From Lamellibrachia satsuma (taxonomy: Eukaryota > Annelida > Polychaeta > Sabellida > Siboglinidae): a DNA stretch of 64,000 bases. This document shows positions 23,261-36,530 of this stretch, piece by piece (positions within the stretch are counted from its first letter, which is position 1; each line of letters begins with the position of its first letter). Both the position numbers and the translations under genes were made by a program. The stretch is taken from assembly GCA_033239005.1 (NCBI GenBank), contig BSQZ01000001.1, forward strand, positions 8,068,000 through 8,131,999, given 5' to 3'. Under the pieces are notes generated by a model. That model was not told the DNA's origin. It made no database searches and worked only from the letters and a program-made list of their open reading frames with translations.

Positions 23261-25708
23261 CTATATTCACAGTTACATATGAATGCGATCTAATTATACA
23301 TATATTAATTAGTGACTTTAGTACAATATGTATGAAACAGTTTTGTTTGTTTCTCTTCCTCTTTCTAAAGTTGCTGCCGTACAATACAACCACAACTTAC
23401 ATTATCCATGTCTGTGTACCTCTGGCTGTTGGTTTAACATTACAGATATGGTAATCTGTGAAGAACCATACAACACTGTTCACATCTACTTATAAACTGT
23501 ACTGATAACGGAAGAATAGCATTTGTTCCACCTGAAACATTGCAGAATGAATGAACAACTTTTTTTAGATTTCCAAGAAACCTCCATTGATTGTAAACAC
23601 ATTCAGTGTGTAGTATTTCTGAACACTAGATGTAACTGTGTCCATGGTAGATATAAATATCTAGAGCATTTTACTCTAGACCAACCCCCCCTGAAATGGT
23701 ACTTTTGGTACAACTAGCACATTTGAAAAATGCACGGTATTCTCTTTGTGTGGAAAAGTTATTGTTGATGCACTATTTTATTTTATTTTTTCTGAATGGT
23801 GAAGTCCAATGTCAGTGTGAGGTTGAACAATCTTACTAATTAGTGAACAGCATGGGGCAAAGAACAGAATGGCTAGTAATTATTCATTAAGTAGCTCTAC
23901 CAGTAGTTGGGAGATTATGTAAGACAGATACCACCTGAAGATCCTGTCATGCAGTCTCTGCATTGTCCCTTTCATCCTCTCTGATTATGCAATATGTCGT
24001 AACTTTGGTAGGCTTTTCAGCATTTCATCTGCATCTTACAATTACTGCCTACCAGGCACATTGTGCGTCCACAGTGTTTCCTCTCTCCCAAAGGTTGTGA
24101 CTTCTTAGTGGAATGCGCACACACACACACAAACTTTTTATGTACTTTGTCAAACTGTCTGTATTAGAGATTATGAATTTCACTGTGGGAAAAGAGCCAT
24201 TTAACTGCATGGAAAATTTTGTCACTGTAATTTTGCTATATATGATTTATTATTATGCTGAATACACCTACCACTGGGAGTATTGCGATCGGTGCTGTGG
24301 ATATCTGTGTTTGCATGTTCCACACAATGTACACATGCAGAATTGTAAACCTGTGGTTCCTTAAACGGATGATTTGTTGTCGTCCCAAAACATATTTCTG
24401 ACTGTGAGTAAGCATCCTGTTTGAACCCTGACTCTAGAGTTGCTTTTGGTTTGTCATCATTTTGTTGTTTCAGTTTTCATATCATAATAAAAGTAGGATC
24501 ATTACATCTACATGATTGTAGTTACCAGTTATGCATTTTGGTGTTCTTTTACAACAGTTTTCTTGCTATGAAACTTATATACAAACAATAAAAAGTGTTT
24601 ATGTATAGTATTAACATTTGAACAGTTACCTGACAGCTTGTTTTTAAAGCATAATTGGAATTATGGTAGCGGAAACATGTGAAGTCAGCACAATTATCTG
24701 CTAATTTTAGTTGTATGCAGACCAGGGCTACTGTCTCCAAGGCTGAAGTTATTTAGACTTCTACTAGTCATGCAACTCCAGACAGATGGCGTCTACAGAG
24801 TAGTTTAGTAACAAACTCTGCACTGACCTTTTTACTTTCTGTTTGTTTGTTTGTTTTTAACAGTTTTTGTAACAGTTGTAGACTTAGGAAAGGCAGTGTC
24901 ATTTTAAGAATCTGTTTAACAGATCAGATTACATTTAAATTACTTAATTCAATAATGGGTAAATAGTTTGAAAATATCAACCAGTTGGGTTTCCAATGTT
25001 TACAGCATTATATTAGAACAGTATATTTTGTCTAAGTGCTCAGTTAAATGAATACCTGAAATAAATTGTTGATCATGTTACTAAATATTTAAGTATTTGC
25101 AATTTTGCATCAACACTTGAAGTTCCAGTAAACTTTGCAAAATGTATTTGTTTCCTCATTAACATTTCTTGCTCAAGTCTAATTTAATATTGAATGGTAT
25201 CTATCCAAAAAGACAATTTACAGTGCTCATCAACATATTCGTTAAAATTTCCATTATAATATGGAAATACTGTGCCACCAGTTGACATGATGTCGGTCTT
25301 ATTAACATGCACCGAATAACCCCTAGTGTGAAAGCTAGTTAATTGGTTGCTGAAATATTGATATTCATGGTCAAAGGATACGTTGTTTTGATGTGTTTTT
25401 GTGACGAATACCAACTGGAACGTGTTTGATTAGTCAGTACTCATGGCGCCAGAATGTTCCCTGATCAATACTGTCCTTGTGGCATCACTGTCAGTTCACA
25501 GCAGATTGGTGGATTAGGAACACGCCAGCCTGCACATATTGATTTTGGTGGGTCTCCTCCACCTTGTTTGTGACCAAAATGTTAATCCAAACTTCCCTGG
25601 TCCAACTCCTTATCAGTCATCTACACCCAAATTACCTTTTGCTTCAAAATGTTAAAGTGGCAGTATAATAAATATTTAATGGTGGCACTGCATTCATAAT
25701 GAATCATT

Positions 25709-25905
25709 GATGTGGGGCATGATAGCTTGGAGGTTAGAGTGAGTTGAGATGAGCAGGGTTGAGTCCACATGCTTCCGTTTCGGAACTTGGGCGTTTTTGT
25801 TCACTGCACGTTGCCTGTGTCTTCCAGAATAGACACTAACACTATCATAGGTCCTTTCTACCTGGTGTCTGTGCCAGGGAAAGTAAAATGTCCCATATAG
25901 GGGGT
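25709..25905 (+). mobile_element. Diverged tRNA-derived SINE-like sequence
   Basis: A-box-like ggcatgatagcttggaggtt (from 25716), B-box-like GGGTTGAGTCC (25756-25766), then a body sharing cacgttgcct with the SINE at 4624-4918. Confidence 0.5.
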
Positions 25906-26005
25906 AAGTATAACCTGTCAGTGTCATAGACTCACTACCTTGAACACAGTATAAACATGTTCCTTAATGGGAAGCAAGAAAAGATGTCAATGCTGAATTT
26001 TGACA

Positions 26006-26078
26006 GAGGTTTAATGTGTATATTTATGTTTTTCGTCTAGAATTTAATATGTATATTTATGTTTTTCATCTAGAATAC
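26006..26078. repeat. Tandem duplication of about 37 bp
   Basis: Two copies of atttatgtttttcrtctaga with flanks. Confidence 0.8.
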
Positions 26079-29000
26079 TAACCATGTTGAATAAAATAAA
26101 AAGTGTAAAAAGTACAACATGCGCTTCAGTGACTCAGACCAGTAAACTTTCATAGCAGTTGCCATCACAAACATTGAGCAGATGGCTCAGATGAACCTGA
26201 TGCTATAAGGATTACTAGTAACACTGTCTATTCATAGCTGTTGAATCAATGGTTGTGTTGTTCTAAGTCTGCATGCAGCATAAACTGTCTGGCAGAACCA
26301 TGCTGGTCATCATCTGTGTGTTCTCACTATTAATATGTTTATACTATGGTTGGCAGATATGTTATCCCTGAGGTCATTTAAGAGAAAACTGAGCCAGTTT
26401 TCAAGTGAGTTTATATGGATACAGTCTGCACTACTTATTGAATGACCATGAAACCATATATACCCTATTCCCTCAGTGATAATGTGTACACTTATGATAA
26501 GGGGCATGCTAACAGCTATTGATTTTTTGGTAGTTACCCTCTCCAGTAGAATTACACAAATTATATCATACAGTGTGCATCAAAGTGTCTCACTGAAGAA
26601 TGCAAGGATAGAATCCTAGAGCACTTTCTGTTTCTAGTCATTCTTTGTCTCATTTCATCCCTTCTACTCATGTTAAAAATCTTTCTTCCGCTTCCAGTCC
26701 TCATCTCTTTGGATGGGCTAATTTTTTTCTCATATATCTGGTTCTCTTTTGCTCCTTCCCAGCTCTGCATTTCAATGACTTAGCTCAATTATCTGTCCTA
26801 GTTGTTTGGATTTACCCAGCTTTATTCACCCTAATCTAATGGTCCTATTTTACAACCAGTAGCCACAAACTGAAGGATAGATCAATAAAACCAGCAGGGA
26901 GTAAGTGGCTAGGCTGATGTAGTGTTGCCCTCCCACTACTACTACTTAGTGCTAGGTCTGCCAAGCCACCCATGCCAGCACACAGGGTTATGGGAGGAGT
27001 TCCCTATCATCCACCAACTGTTGAACCTCTTCCCACCTGTCATAAATCTACACACTGATGCCTCTCCTTAACTTAACACCTATTAACATGTGTTATCATT
27101 CATCCCATGCTCTATAATGCTGGTGACCCAGAAAGGTCAGAACAGTTATAGATCACCAACGCTATACATCAACTTGGCTGTATGCTCAACACCTGTAGCT
27201 GACAATTATTATGCTCTGCTAAGTTTGCAGTTATTACATAGTCGACAGAATGCATTATATTCTGGTGTTGCAGTTTCAAATTTGATTTTACATTCATAGT
27301 AGTTAATACCCACATGCCATAACATATTTAAAAATTTGCTATTCAGTCAGTTCTTTGATACGAAGGGGTGTTTTTTGTCATACTTTTGTTTAGATTGTTT
27401 CTTAAACTTTGCATGGGTGCCTTCTCTGTCACAATTTTACGTTTTATAACATCATTTGTTTCACTGAAACAAACAATTTAAAATTATTTGTAACATTTTG
27501 TTGTTGCATTTTTTTTGTCTAGGTACTTGTTTATCAACTTCCACTATGTTAGGGGTATGTCACTGTCAGATGACATGTGCTCTGCTGATCAGCTCATATC
27601 TGTGTTGTAGGAATCTGTAGTATACCTGCAGAATATCATATTTCACCTGAATCACCTCACATAGTACTTTGCCGCTGGATTCTTCTGAGGTTGTTTTTTT
27701 GCTAGTTTAAATTAGAGATTATGTGATTGATGTGGTTGGTGTACAGGAACTTAGTTTTTTTTTCAATTTCAAATTCTCTAGTTTTAATGTTTCAAGACCT
27801 TTTGATAGACAAAGAGACAGAGGGGTATGGGGTGAAAGCACTTATGGGGTAGAATGAGAGAGTTGAGATATAGCTGTGAGTGCTTCTACTTCATAGAGGA
27901 TTGACTAGTGCTGGGAGGCAGCCCTCTCACTCACCCACACTGATGCATGTTGGGGGAGGGGGGCTGGTGGAGAAAGTTTCAGTGGATTAGACAAGTTGAT
28001 TGCCTCTGTCCAGATTTCTCCTACAAGGCTGTATGATAATCAAGGGTCAGTTGGTCACCTTGATTGTGGTGATCCTTGAACATCAACATTTAGCGCATTT
28101 GTTAGCAGCATAGTTGGACATGGTATTGACATTGACTGGTCAAGGGGCAGAGGTGTCCACTTGACCAGGGAGTACACATTCACAACTAGCCCCTTTGTTT
28201 GCTGCTGGTAGATTGTCCACATCCTTCCTTTCTCTGTTTGTTGTACAAACATAACCTGATTGATTAGCACCATCAGAAGTCTTGGGTGAATGACCTAGAG
28301 CTGGTTAAATTACATAAATTATAGGTGGATTTGCTGCAATCATTGCATTGGGTGGAAATTCTGAAAAAATGTGTTATCACGCAGAAATTAGAACTTATGT
28401 TTCACAAAATAATAGTGATTAAATACATAAAAATCAAACTGGGGAACAATATCAAATGGAACAGGTTAATCAAATTAAATTCCCATGAGTCATCATTCAT
28501 CATTACTCTTTGGGGTTATTCCATTTATACATGGCTTTGTTGTTTTACAATTAGTTGTTTTAGTAGTTTTCTTATAAACACTGATTATAAACATCCAGTT
28601 GTCTCACACACACAATGTGCTAATACATAAAGGAGCGAGATGCAGTAGATAATGACAATATGCATGTGGAATTCAGGTAAGTGCTGCGTGGGTAGGCATT
28701 GTTTAAAGGTCACATGACCAATCTGGCCCAACCAGCAAACTTTACATATATGTTGTCAGTGGCAGTCAAGTACATTACTTGAAGCCACGTATGTGATCAG
28801 CCAATAATTACAGCCGGGTCACATGAGTCCCAGAGTGTACACATGCATTTATGGGTAACAACAGGCCACAATTATTTTATGATTGTTGAGCACTTTATTT
28901 AAATACAGTTTCTATTACTAGGGCAAATGTTATCAATTGGTTTTCAGTATGCTTACTAATCTGATGAATAAGATAGAGTATTGTGTCCTGTTAGAAAGGA

Positions 29001-29103
29001 CAGAAAGAAAGACCACCAAAAATTGACCACATTCTGGCGATAGCTACATTTTCTTCTCTACATGCATGATTACTTTTAGTGTGGTCAGGTGTGAACAGTA
29101 CTG

Positions 29104-29320
29104 TCATCGCCATAAATGTGTGCCATATGAAGGAGGTAATCTGTCACAGATGCTGCAGTAAATGCCAGGTTACAACCCGTCTTCAAGATACATAATGCTA
29201 GTTTGCTGCTTCCTCAACCTACAGGTGCTAATGATTTAAGAAAATTATTTTGTAACCTGGTGCTTATGTGCAGCATCCGAGAGATTACCTCCTTCATATG
29301 GCATACAGTTGTGCTGATGA
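29104..29320. repeat. Fold-back inverted repeat, arms about 71 nt
   Basis: Arm 29104-29174 is complementary, with a few mismatches, to 29251-29320: tgccatatgaaggaggtaat pairs with attacctccttcatatggca. The loop is about 76 nt. A transcript would form a long imperfect hairpin. It could be a MITE remnant or the relic of an inverted duplication. Confidence 0.85.
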
Positions 29321-30065
29321 CAAGGTTATTCACACATATCCACCCTAAAGTAATACTGTGAAACAATTTAGCTACCACCAGTAGCTGGTTACGTTCTGGT
29401 TTGACCGTAGCTGATTCGGTTCGGCCTTTCTGCACCAGCTGGTTGAGTGGATGCATTTGGATGATCCTTTACACTCAACCCTTGTACCTGTTATCAGTGT
29501 GTAGTACTTCTAGTACAACTAATACAAACACTTGGCAACTTTGATAGTGAACTCTTGTGTAATAGTTCCTATTCTACCTGATCTCAATTGTTCAACAAAT
29601 ATTTGTCTGCACTGTCATGGTAGACTCCGGACAAACAACTTGTATTGTTAGAGTGGGTCTTGGTGAAATAATAGGTGACTAATGGTTTCCTTACTCACTC
29701 GCCATCTCAATTACTTCGTGAAGCCAGAAAGTGGCTACAAAAGTTTTATTTATGAACATGTTTGCACAAATACAGAAGCCATCTGGATGTCTTATGTAAG
29801 CCAGACAGGTAGAATAATTAGCAGCAGATCTATACAATAAATTAGGAGCATGCAACAGTTTTATAGTTTCCCTACTCTAAATCATGTTGGTGGTTGCCTC
29901 CTGAGTAATCAGTCATTCCAAATAATGCTGTTCTATGCTCTTAAGTCTTAATATTGTGCTGCAGCTATAAATATAGTGATTTCTAGTTGCCGTATCTGTT
30001 GTAACACACTAATGCAGCCCTATCAATGTTTGGTAGAAAAGTTAAAGACACCAAATTAATATATG

Positions 30066-30245
30066 TTTAAATGATTAATCAAGTAGATTTTTTTGCTAGT
30101 CTCATTTCAAATTAATTTTGCAAAAAACCAAACCTACCTAGTATCCACTGCAACATGCTAGCTCATTTTTGTGCAACTTTTGTATGTAGTCTTTGTGATA
30201 TTATCAAACTATTAAATTAGTTAATGCTTGCTCAAGCATTAACAG
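30066..30245. repeat. Dispersed repeat R2, copy 1
   Basis: Shares tttttttgctagtct, ctagtatccactgcaacatg and ttagttaatgcttg with 57019-57217 in the same order and orientation. Confidence 0.8.
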
Positions 30246-31114
30246 AAGTGGAAATCGAAAATGCTGAAAAATCATGATTTTCTTCATTTACTATAATAAT
30301 GATTTAGACTGAAAATGAATACTAGTTTTCGATTATCTTTCGTTTGCACATTTGAATAACCCAGATTACCATGTCATGCCTCATTTGGTGGGTTAGAGAG
30401 TCGGGCCTCATTATTACGTGCCTCGTTACAACGCAGATTCAGATGTAACACGGTCGGTCATGGACCCATATTTTCTGCCACCGTGTGGGATGGGAATAGC
30501 TGTCTTTCAGAGGGTGTTTCGCTCGTGTTCATATGCTGATGCTAAGATCGTTACACCAATATATTTCCTAACTAGCGCTTATTTAGCATGATGTACTCCT
30601 CGTGTTTGTCAAACCTACTTAGTCTTAGAATTGTTTGACGGTTCTTAATGGGAACAATGAACGAGTGGCGAGGTGTTATTTCAATGTTTAGTCTGTGCTC
30701 GCATCATTGCCATCAATCATATTACGGCTTTACCCTGTTGGCTTCACCCTCCCTTCCGTGGTTTGTAAATTGCAATTGAGATTCATCAATATGCCTTGCG
30801 TAAGAATTGGTCAAATAGTCTTAAAATGCTATTTAGTAGCCAACATCGCTATAAACCGGGTGAAATGGCATGCTTCCATTCGTAAATCTAAGTTTTCACA
30901 GTGCCAAACCTAGCTCAAAGCAGTGTTATGGGTGCGCAAAAATACAAATTCTTCGAGATCAGCAGACAAAGTGAAATAATTATTGATGCAACCTATAATT
31001 GTTTTCAATGTTTAATCAGCTTTCATGCTGCGTGGATTAACTCATATATGTGTTTGGTTACTCAGATCCAGGTTATTATTTTCAAATCACATTAGTCGAT
31101 CAATCTGTACTCAG

Positions 31115-31790
31115 GGCTTTGGAAATCAAGTCATCCGTTTGCCCGAGGCGACTTGAAATGCTGTCGGGCTAATAAAAATCAGAAATCACTGTTCCGTCGG
31201 GCGAATAAAAATTTTACCGTCTGCAATCATAATAAAAGGCTTTATTTCTCAAACACTCTGACTACTGAGCATTGCATCGTCTGCAATGCTCAATGTGGCG
31301 CTGCCATGTTTCTTGTTTTGAAGCGGAAACAAGGCTGCCACCACCTTGCAGAATTCTTAGGACTAATTCCTAGTGTGTGCTTTTACCCACAAGGTTGCAC
31401 CACATTGCCATCACTACTGGCCGCTTTCGCCAGATTTTGTTATATTCATTGAAATGCCAAGATAATACTGAGAGAGGCCAAATATCACATTCAACTCTAG
31501 TCAATGATCTAGTCTAGTCAGGATGAAAACCAAGTATTACATGTATTTTCTAGATTTTTCTTGTTTTATGGAGTTTCTTTTCCAAAATGTTTTTATATTC
31601 AGTTGAGACTCTTTGGAATCAAAAGCAGACAAATAAAAAAATTCTTATAAAAACAGTCATTTTTGTGTTGTGAAAAGATGGTTGTGGACATGACTGCGGA
31701 AGATTTACCCAAAATTTGAATGAAAGTACTCGGGCTAGTGAAAATTCTGACGGGATAGTAGATTTCATAATCCACTAGCCTGTGTACCAG
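31115..31790. mobile_element. Possible non-autonomous element with repeated terminal motifs
   Basis: The motif tcgggctaataaaaat (31167 region) recurs as tcgggcgaataaaaat, then as tcgggctagtgaaaat and acgggatagtagattt near 31730-31770. Outer ends show only weak inverted similarity (gggctttggaaatca and tttcataatccactagcc). Boundaries are uncertain. Confidence 0.35.
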
Positions 31791-32698
31791 TTCATCATAG
31801 CAAATCTATTCCATAACTGTACGTACATGTATTTTATTCAGTTAAAAATGCAACTGATATTTAAAAAATAATACACATTGACGCTTGTTGGCTCGTTTAA
31901 CAAGTTTGCATACAATGTGGTCCAATATCGTGGACCCCGACCACTGCGTTATAACAAGGCTCAACTGTAGAAAGAATTTTTATTCAACTGTTTAACAAAT
32001 GCTATGATTATGTTGATTAAAATACATGTAGTGTTTCCCTGGGTAAAAACAACATGTGGTGAGGTGGGATGCCCGCCAGGGCTGGACAAGTTAAGCACCC
32101 TTAATTTTTTTAAACACTCGCTTCAAAATGGTGCATTTTGAAGCATGTTTAAACTTTTTCCCTTGAAGTTAGAAGGGGGCAGAAATGAGCATAATGTGTA
32201 AAGGTGTTAGCATGCAAAATTTGGGGACCACATTGGAAATAAGTATACTTTTGTGTGCTTTTATATGTCATCTTTTATATTGGGTGTGGTGGTGAAAAAA
32301 GCGAAGTAGCCCATCTCACTTGTGGGGAAACACTGACATGACTGTAACCATAGATTATGAGCAGTGGTCCACCTTAGTACTGTAGACAAGAAGTTGCCTT
32401 GTGTTGAATCATGTACCTGATGCTCTGAAGTTGCAATTGTTTTCACCATGCAAGGGTGGGTTCAATTACACATAATTATATCAATTACAATTACATTTCA
32501 ATTTTTAGGAACCAAATATATTCAGCATTTGTTAATTATATAGTTTTGCACTTTTGCTGAATTTCAATATTTTGTACACAATTGATAAACAAATATAACG
32601 GTAATGATTGTAAATTGTTGAAGAATTGTGGCTTGAATTTTGAATTGTACTAAATAAAAAGACAGCCGTTTAAACATATTTTTATTATATAAATATAT

Positions 32699-32731
32699 AT
32701 TTTAAATCTGGTACATAGACATTAATAAATG

Positions 32732-32803
<72 letters not shown>

Positions 32804-33305
32804 ATGTATTTATAAACTCTTTCATATCAATGTAGGTACTTGTCTTAACAGAGGGTACATGAGTTTTGCTTATATAAAGACAGTAGACAATGTCCACAAG
32901 GCTTCACCTCCTGTAGTTGCATAATCTGTCTTGGAAAGGAAAGCATGCTATGTGTCTGTGGCTGTAGGCAGTGCTAATTATTGTTTGCTGACAGGGTGGA
33001 TTAGCACCTGTCCATGGCCCTGTGTACTCTAAGGGTCTCTAACCAGACTGCAAACTGGTACAGTATTAAACATTGGTAGCCCAGACTGTCTCACTTGAGT
33101 CAACATACTGAATTGAGAACAACTAGCACAAGCTCTAAGTGGACTTTAACTCAGGGCTTCTGACTTGAAAATATACTTCCTCTGGAAGATAACTTTGTGT
33201 AGCTTCACTGCATTCAAAAAGGGAATAGCTCAGACATACACAATGTCATAAAATATTTGACTGTCAGGCTATCTGGTGTCAATACAGCTACACATATAGG
33301 CATGC
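32699..33305. mobile_element. hAT-type element, copy B (inverted, truncated)
   Basis: Reverse-complement similarity to about 16140-16815 of copy A, through aagtatattttc, gtctcacttgagtcaacat and ttgtcttaacagag. Both terminal CAGGGTTG ends are missing. A TA microsatellite (about 32733-32799) has expanded at the position of a TA-rich tract in copy A. Confidence 0.8.
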
Positions 33306-34657
33306 AGCCCATTTATCACCGTAAATCACAAACTGTTTCCCCCAGCTTTTTGTTTGCTCTTAATTCACGAAACAATCCTGTGAATTTGGCAGAATTTAGT
33401 CCTAAGTGCATGAACTAAGGGATTTGTTAATGGTAAAATATTCCCTGAATAGTGTCAAATGACCTTGCTAATTCGTGCTAATCTGACACTAACATTTACG
33501 ATTTATATTCTGTGTTTGTTGAATTGTCCTAGTTGACCATTTCCCTGGTTGTCGATACTACACTGTCAAGCTGTCCTTGATATGATGAATGGCTGCATTT
33601 GAAATTTGGACCCTTTCAAAGGTCATTTTCTTTGTCAGACCCCAACTCCAAATTCTGTCTTGGAAACATACAACAGATTCTATGTGTAGAAAGTTGTATA
33701 CAGAACTTGGTGTTCTCTGGGTAAACTGAAGAGTTCCTGCCATTGATACAACTATGCATTGTCTGAACTGAAGAGAATCACACTTAGTTGACAGTCTGAT
33801 TGCTAGGTGCTGAGTCAGACAGGCCATAAATATTCTAATCAAGGGCAATTGTGGCATGCCACAATAGGAAGCTAGGATCACTGGATGCAGAATTGTTTAT
33901 TTGTTGAAAGTAATAGAAATACACTAGTTAAGTCTTTGTACAGATATTATTACAGAAACAGACATATCTGTTATGTTGGTCAGAGAAACTACAACATAGT
34001 CAGTATTAGGTGAACCACTAGACATAACGAATAAACAGTATCATTAATTTTTAGCAGTTACTTTATAGTGGCTGTCAAAAATCACATTTCTTTTATGATG
34101 GTCTCCTTGAAGTTGATCAATATTTTGCATGATGACATTGTCTATTATGGCTAGCAAGACTTATTATTTTCACAGTGTGTGTATGTGACAGATTGCCCAT
34201 GGTACCAAGGCCATGACAGACTGCTGTTGGTTTAGTTACATGATATTTACATTTGTTAATGAGAAGGTTATGATCTTGTCATGAGACAAACACTGTTTTT
34301 TGCAGATGTCAGAACCTTTTAACCTACAACATTAAATATTTGCCTGTTGAAAAATGACTTGACAAACAGCTGTTTTCTGTAGCAAATGGCAGAGGGAAAC
34401 TAATACTTGCACATGTTATATAATTAGACCAGGATATCTAGTCAGAGTATCATATTCTATTCTAGGGTATGATAGATGCATGGTTTTTTGCAACATAAAA
34501 TAGGTTTGCATTGATAGATTGCTTTCATACTGTGGGTTGGGTGTTTGCCTATACGCTTACGCAGCAAGGGTCAGCGTGTAGATGGATTTGCTATCCATTG
34601 TGTTTCCATCACAGACTTGTTTCAGTGATATATTATATTAAATTCTTGATTTGTTAA

Positions 34658-35279
34658 CCCATTAGACCCCACAACGGCCGTGGCCGGCCGCTCTGTACAG
34701 TCCTGGAATGGTCGCTGGCCGCATAAAAAATTTTGCCACACCCTAGCGGATACATTTTGCAACAACAACAGCTTGTTATGTGCATGTGTTGCCCTTTCGG
34801 AAATCTTGATTTTCATCGGTTTTGTTCATGCTATCTCGAAAATTGTTATTTCTATATTTGTCATGATAAAATATGGTGTAACCTGAAAAAAATAATCGTC
34901 AGAATTTGATAATTTTTTCAGTGGTGCAAAGCTAACACATATAGCTACATTTTCTTCTCTGGGTTGCATAGGGTTATAGCATGGGATCGTTGTCAAATGT
35001 CAGTCACAAGGTAGAATAACTTTCAAAGTTTTAACAAACTTACTATTTTGTCTTTGCAAATTGTGATCAAATTTCAACATTTTATTAATTTATCCTATTT
35101 CTATGTATACATGCATGTGGAGAAATTACTACTCTTCAAAATAAACACAACTTGTAATTGTCAATATTGAATAGTTTTTCTACATATTTTTTACGACAAG
35201 GAGGTAAAATCGCTCGAAATTTGCCAGAAATCCTGGGAACAGGGGAGCATGTTTTAATAAAATCCTGGGGCCTAATGGG
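34658..35279. mobile_element. piggyBac-like MITE (622 bp)
   Basis: TTAA target duplications at 34654-34657 and 35280-35283. TIRs are CCCATTAGACCCC and, in complement at the right, CCCATTAGGCCCC. TTAA plus a CCC start is the piggyBac signature. No transposase domain was recognised inside. Confidence 0.75.
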
Positions 35280-36044
35280 TTAATATAACACACCCGGAAA
35301 CAATTTATGTAAAAAAAAAACAGGCGCTGTCCCACATGTAGACAACTGAACCAAACACCACTCCCAGACTTCAGGCTGTGTACACTGATCAGGTAATGCC
35401 TTCCTATCAGTGTCCAAATGGTGCTGGTTCTAGCTCAGATTTCATGAGTAGATTTTGTATTCTAGACCAGATAGTCTTTCACATATCAGATATTTAAATG
35501 GGAGAAGATTTAGTTTATTAAAATCTCAAATATAGCATAAACATTGTTTAATTCATATGTCAACAACTTGATTCACAAATGTACAACAAAAAAGTAGTTT
35601 GATTCTTTTGAGTCTAGTAAGAAGTCAGTTTGTAGATAATGTATGACTTTGTTAGTGCATTTGTAGAACCTGGAACAGTGTATGAAATTAGCACAACAAA
35701 ATTAACTGACTAAAAATTTTTTTATAACTGGCCCAGTTCCTTTTTTAACTGGCCCCACAAAATGTATAAATTATAAGTATATGTACAAGCAAAAACGACA
35801 CGGTTTTCACGCATAAAACTAAAATAGACACCGCATTACGCATGCACTACCACTGGTCTGGGGCCGGGAAAACATTGATGCCATTTTCGATTCATTCATT
35901 TGGATCGAAGCCTCCAAAGTTCACTTTCACAGTCAAATATCACATTAATCAGAATGACTTGGCAAATTATATTGTCAATCGGATTGTCTGCCTCCTTAGT
36001 ATCACCAGTATGAAGTAAATTGCCGTAATATCGGACTTGTTTGT

Positions 36045-36100
36045 AGCCTCGATTATCGAGGCTCTGTGCTGTGGCGCCACCATTTGTCGCACACATCATC
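36045..36100. repeat. Dispersed repeat R3, copy 2 (inverted relative to 19955-20010)
   Basis: cctcgattatcgaggct and tggcgccaccatttgtcg match, in reverse complement, aatcgaggct and gcgacaaacggtggcgcca at about 19957-20002. Confidence 0.55.
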
Positions 36101-36359
36101 GCCTGGATGCAAAGTGTACTTTTCATTGTGATGGAAATGTATGCCTCCAGATTCTGGGTGCATATACAATTAGCTAATTACGATTCTCGCAACTTCATCT
36201 GCCATCTTTGCTTTGGTGTTTACCCGGTATTCCCTAAGATACTGATGTTATTAAATATAAATCATCCAATTGGCATCCACGTTACAAATGCATGGGGTTT
36301 CACTAGCGTGTGCAGACTTCGCCTTTGTCTTGGCCGCGATTAGTCGTTTTTTGTATCTA

Positions 36360-36530
36360 ATAAGCATAAATTGGTAAGTACTGCAATGTACATCACTGAC
36401 ACAGTCTGACCCAGCCATAGCCGCCAGGATGAATCGACGGGGTGGGGCAGATAACTTGCACATTTTGGCAAACTGAATCAGCCTGAAGCATTTTGAATCG
36501 GCGGCCACTGATGAAAAGCCTTAATTTCGA
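36360..36530 (-). repeat. Dispersed repeat R4, copy 1
   Basis: Its reverse complement aligns with 48612-48778 through tcaaaatgctt/ttaaaaatgctt, ccaaaatgtgca, gccccaccc, tatggctgggtc and gtgatgt-cattgcagtactta. Confidence 0.75.
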
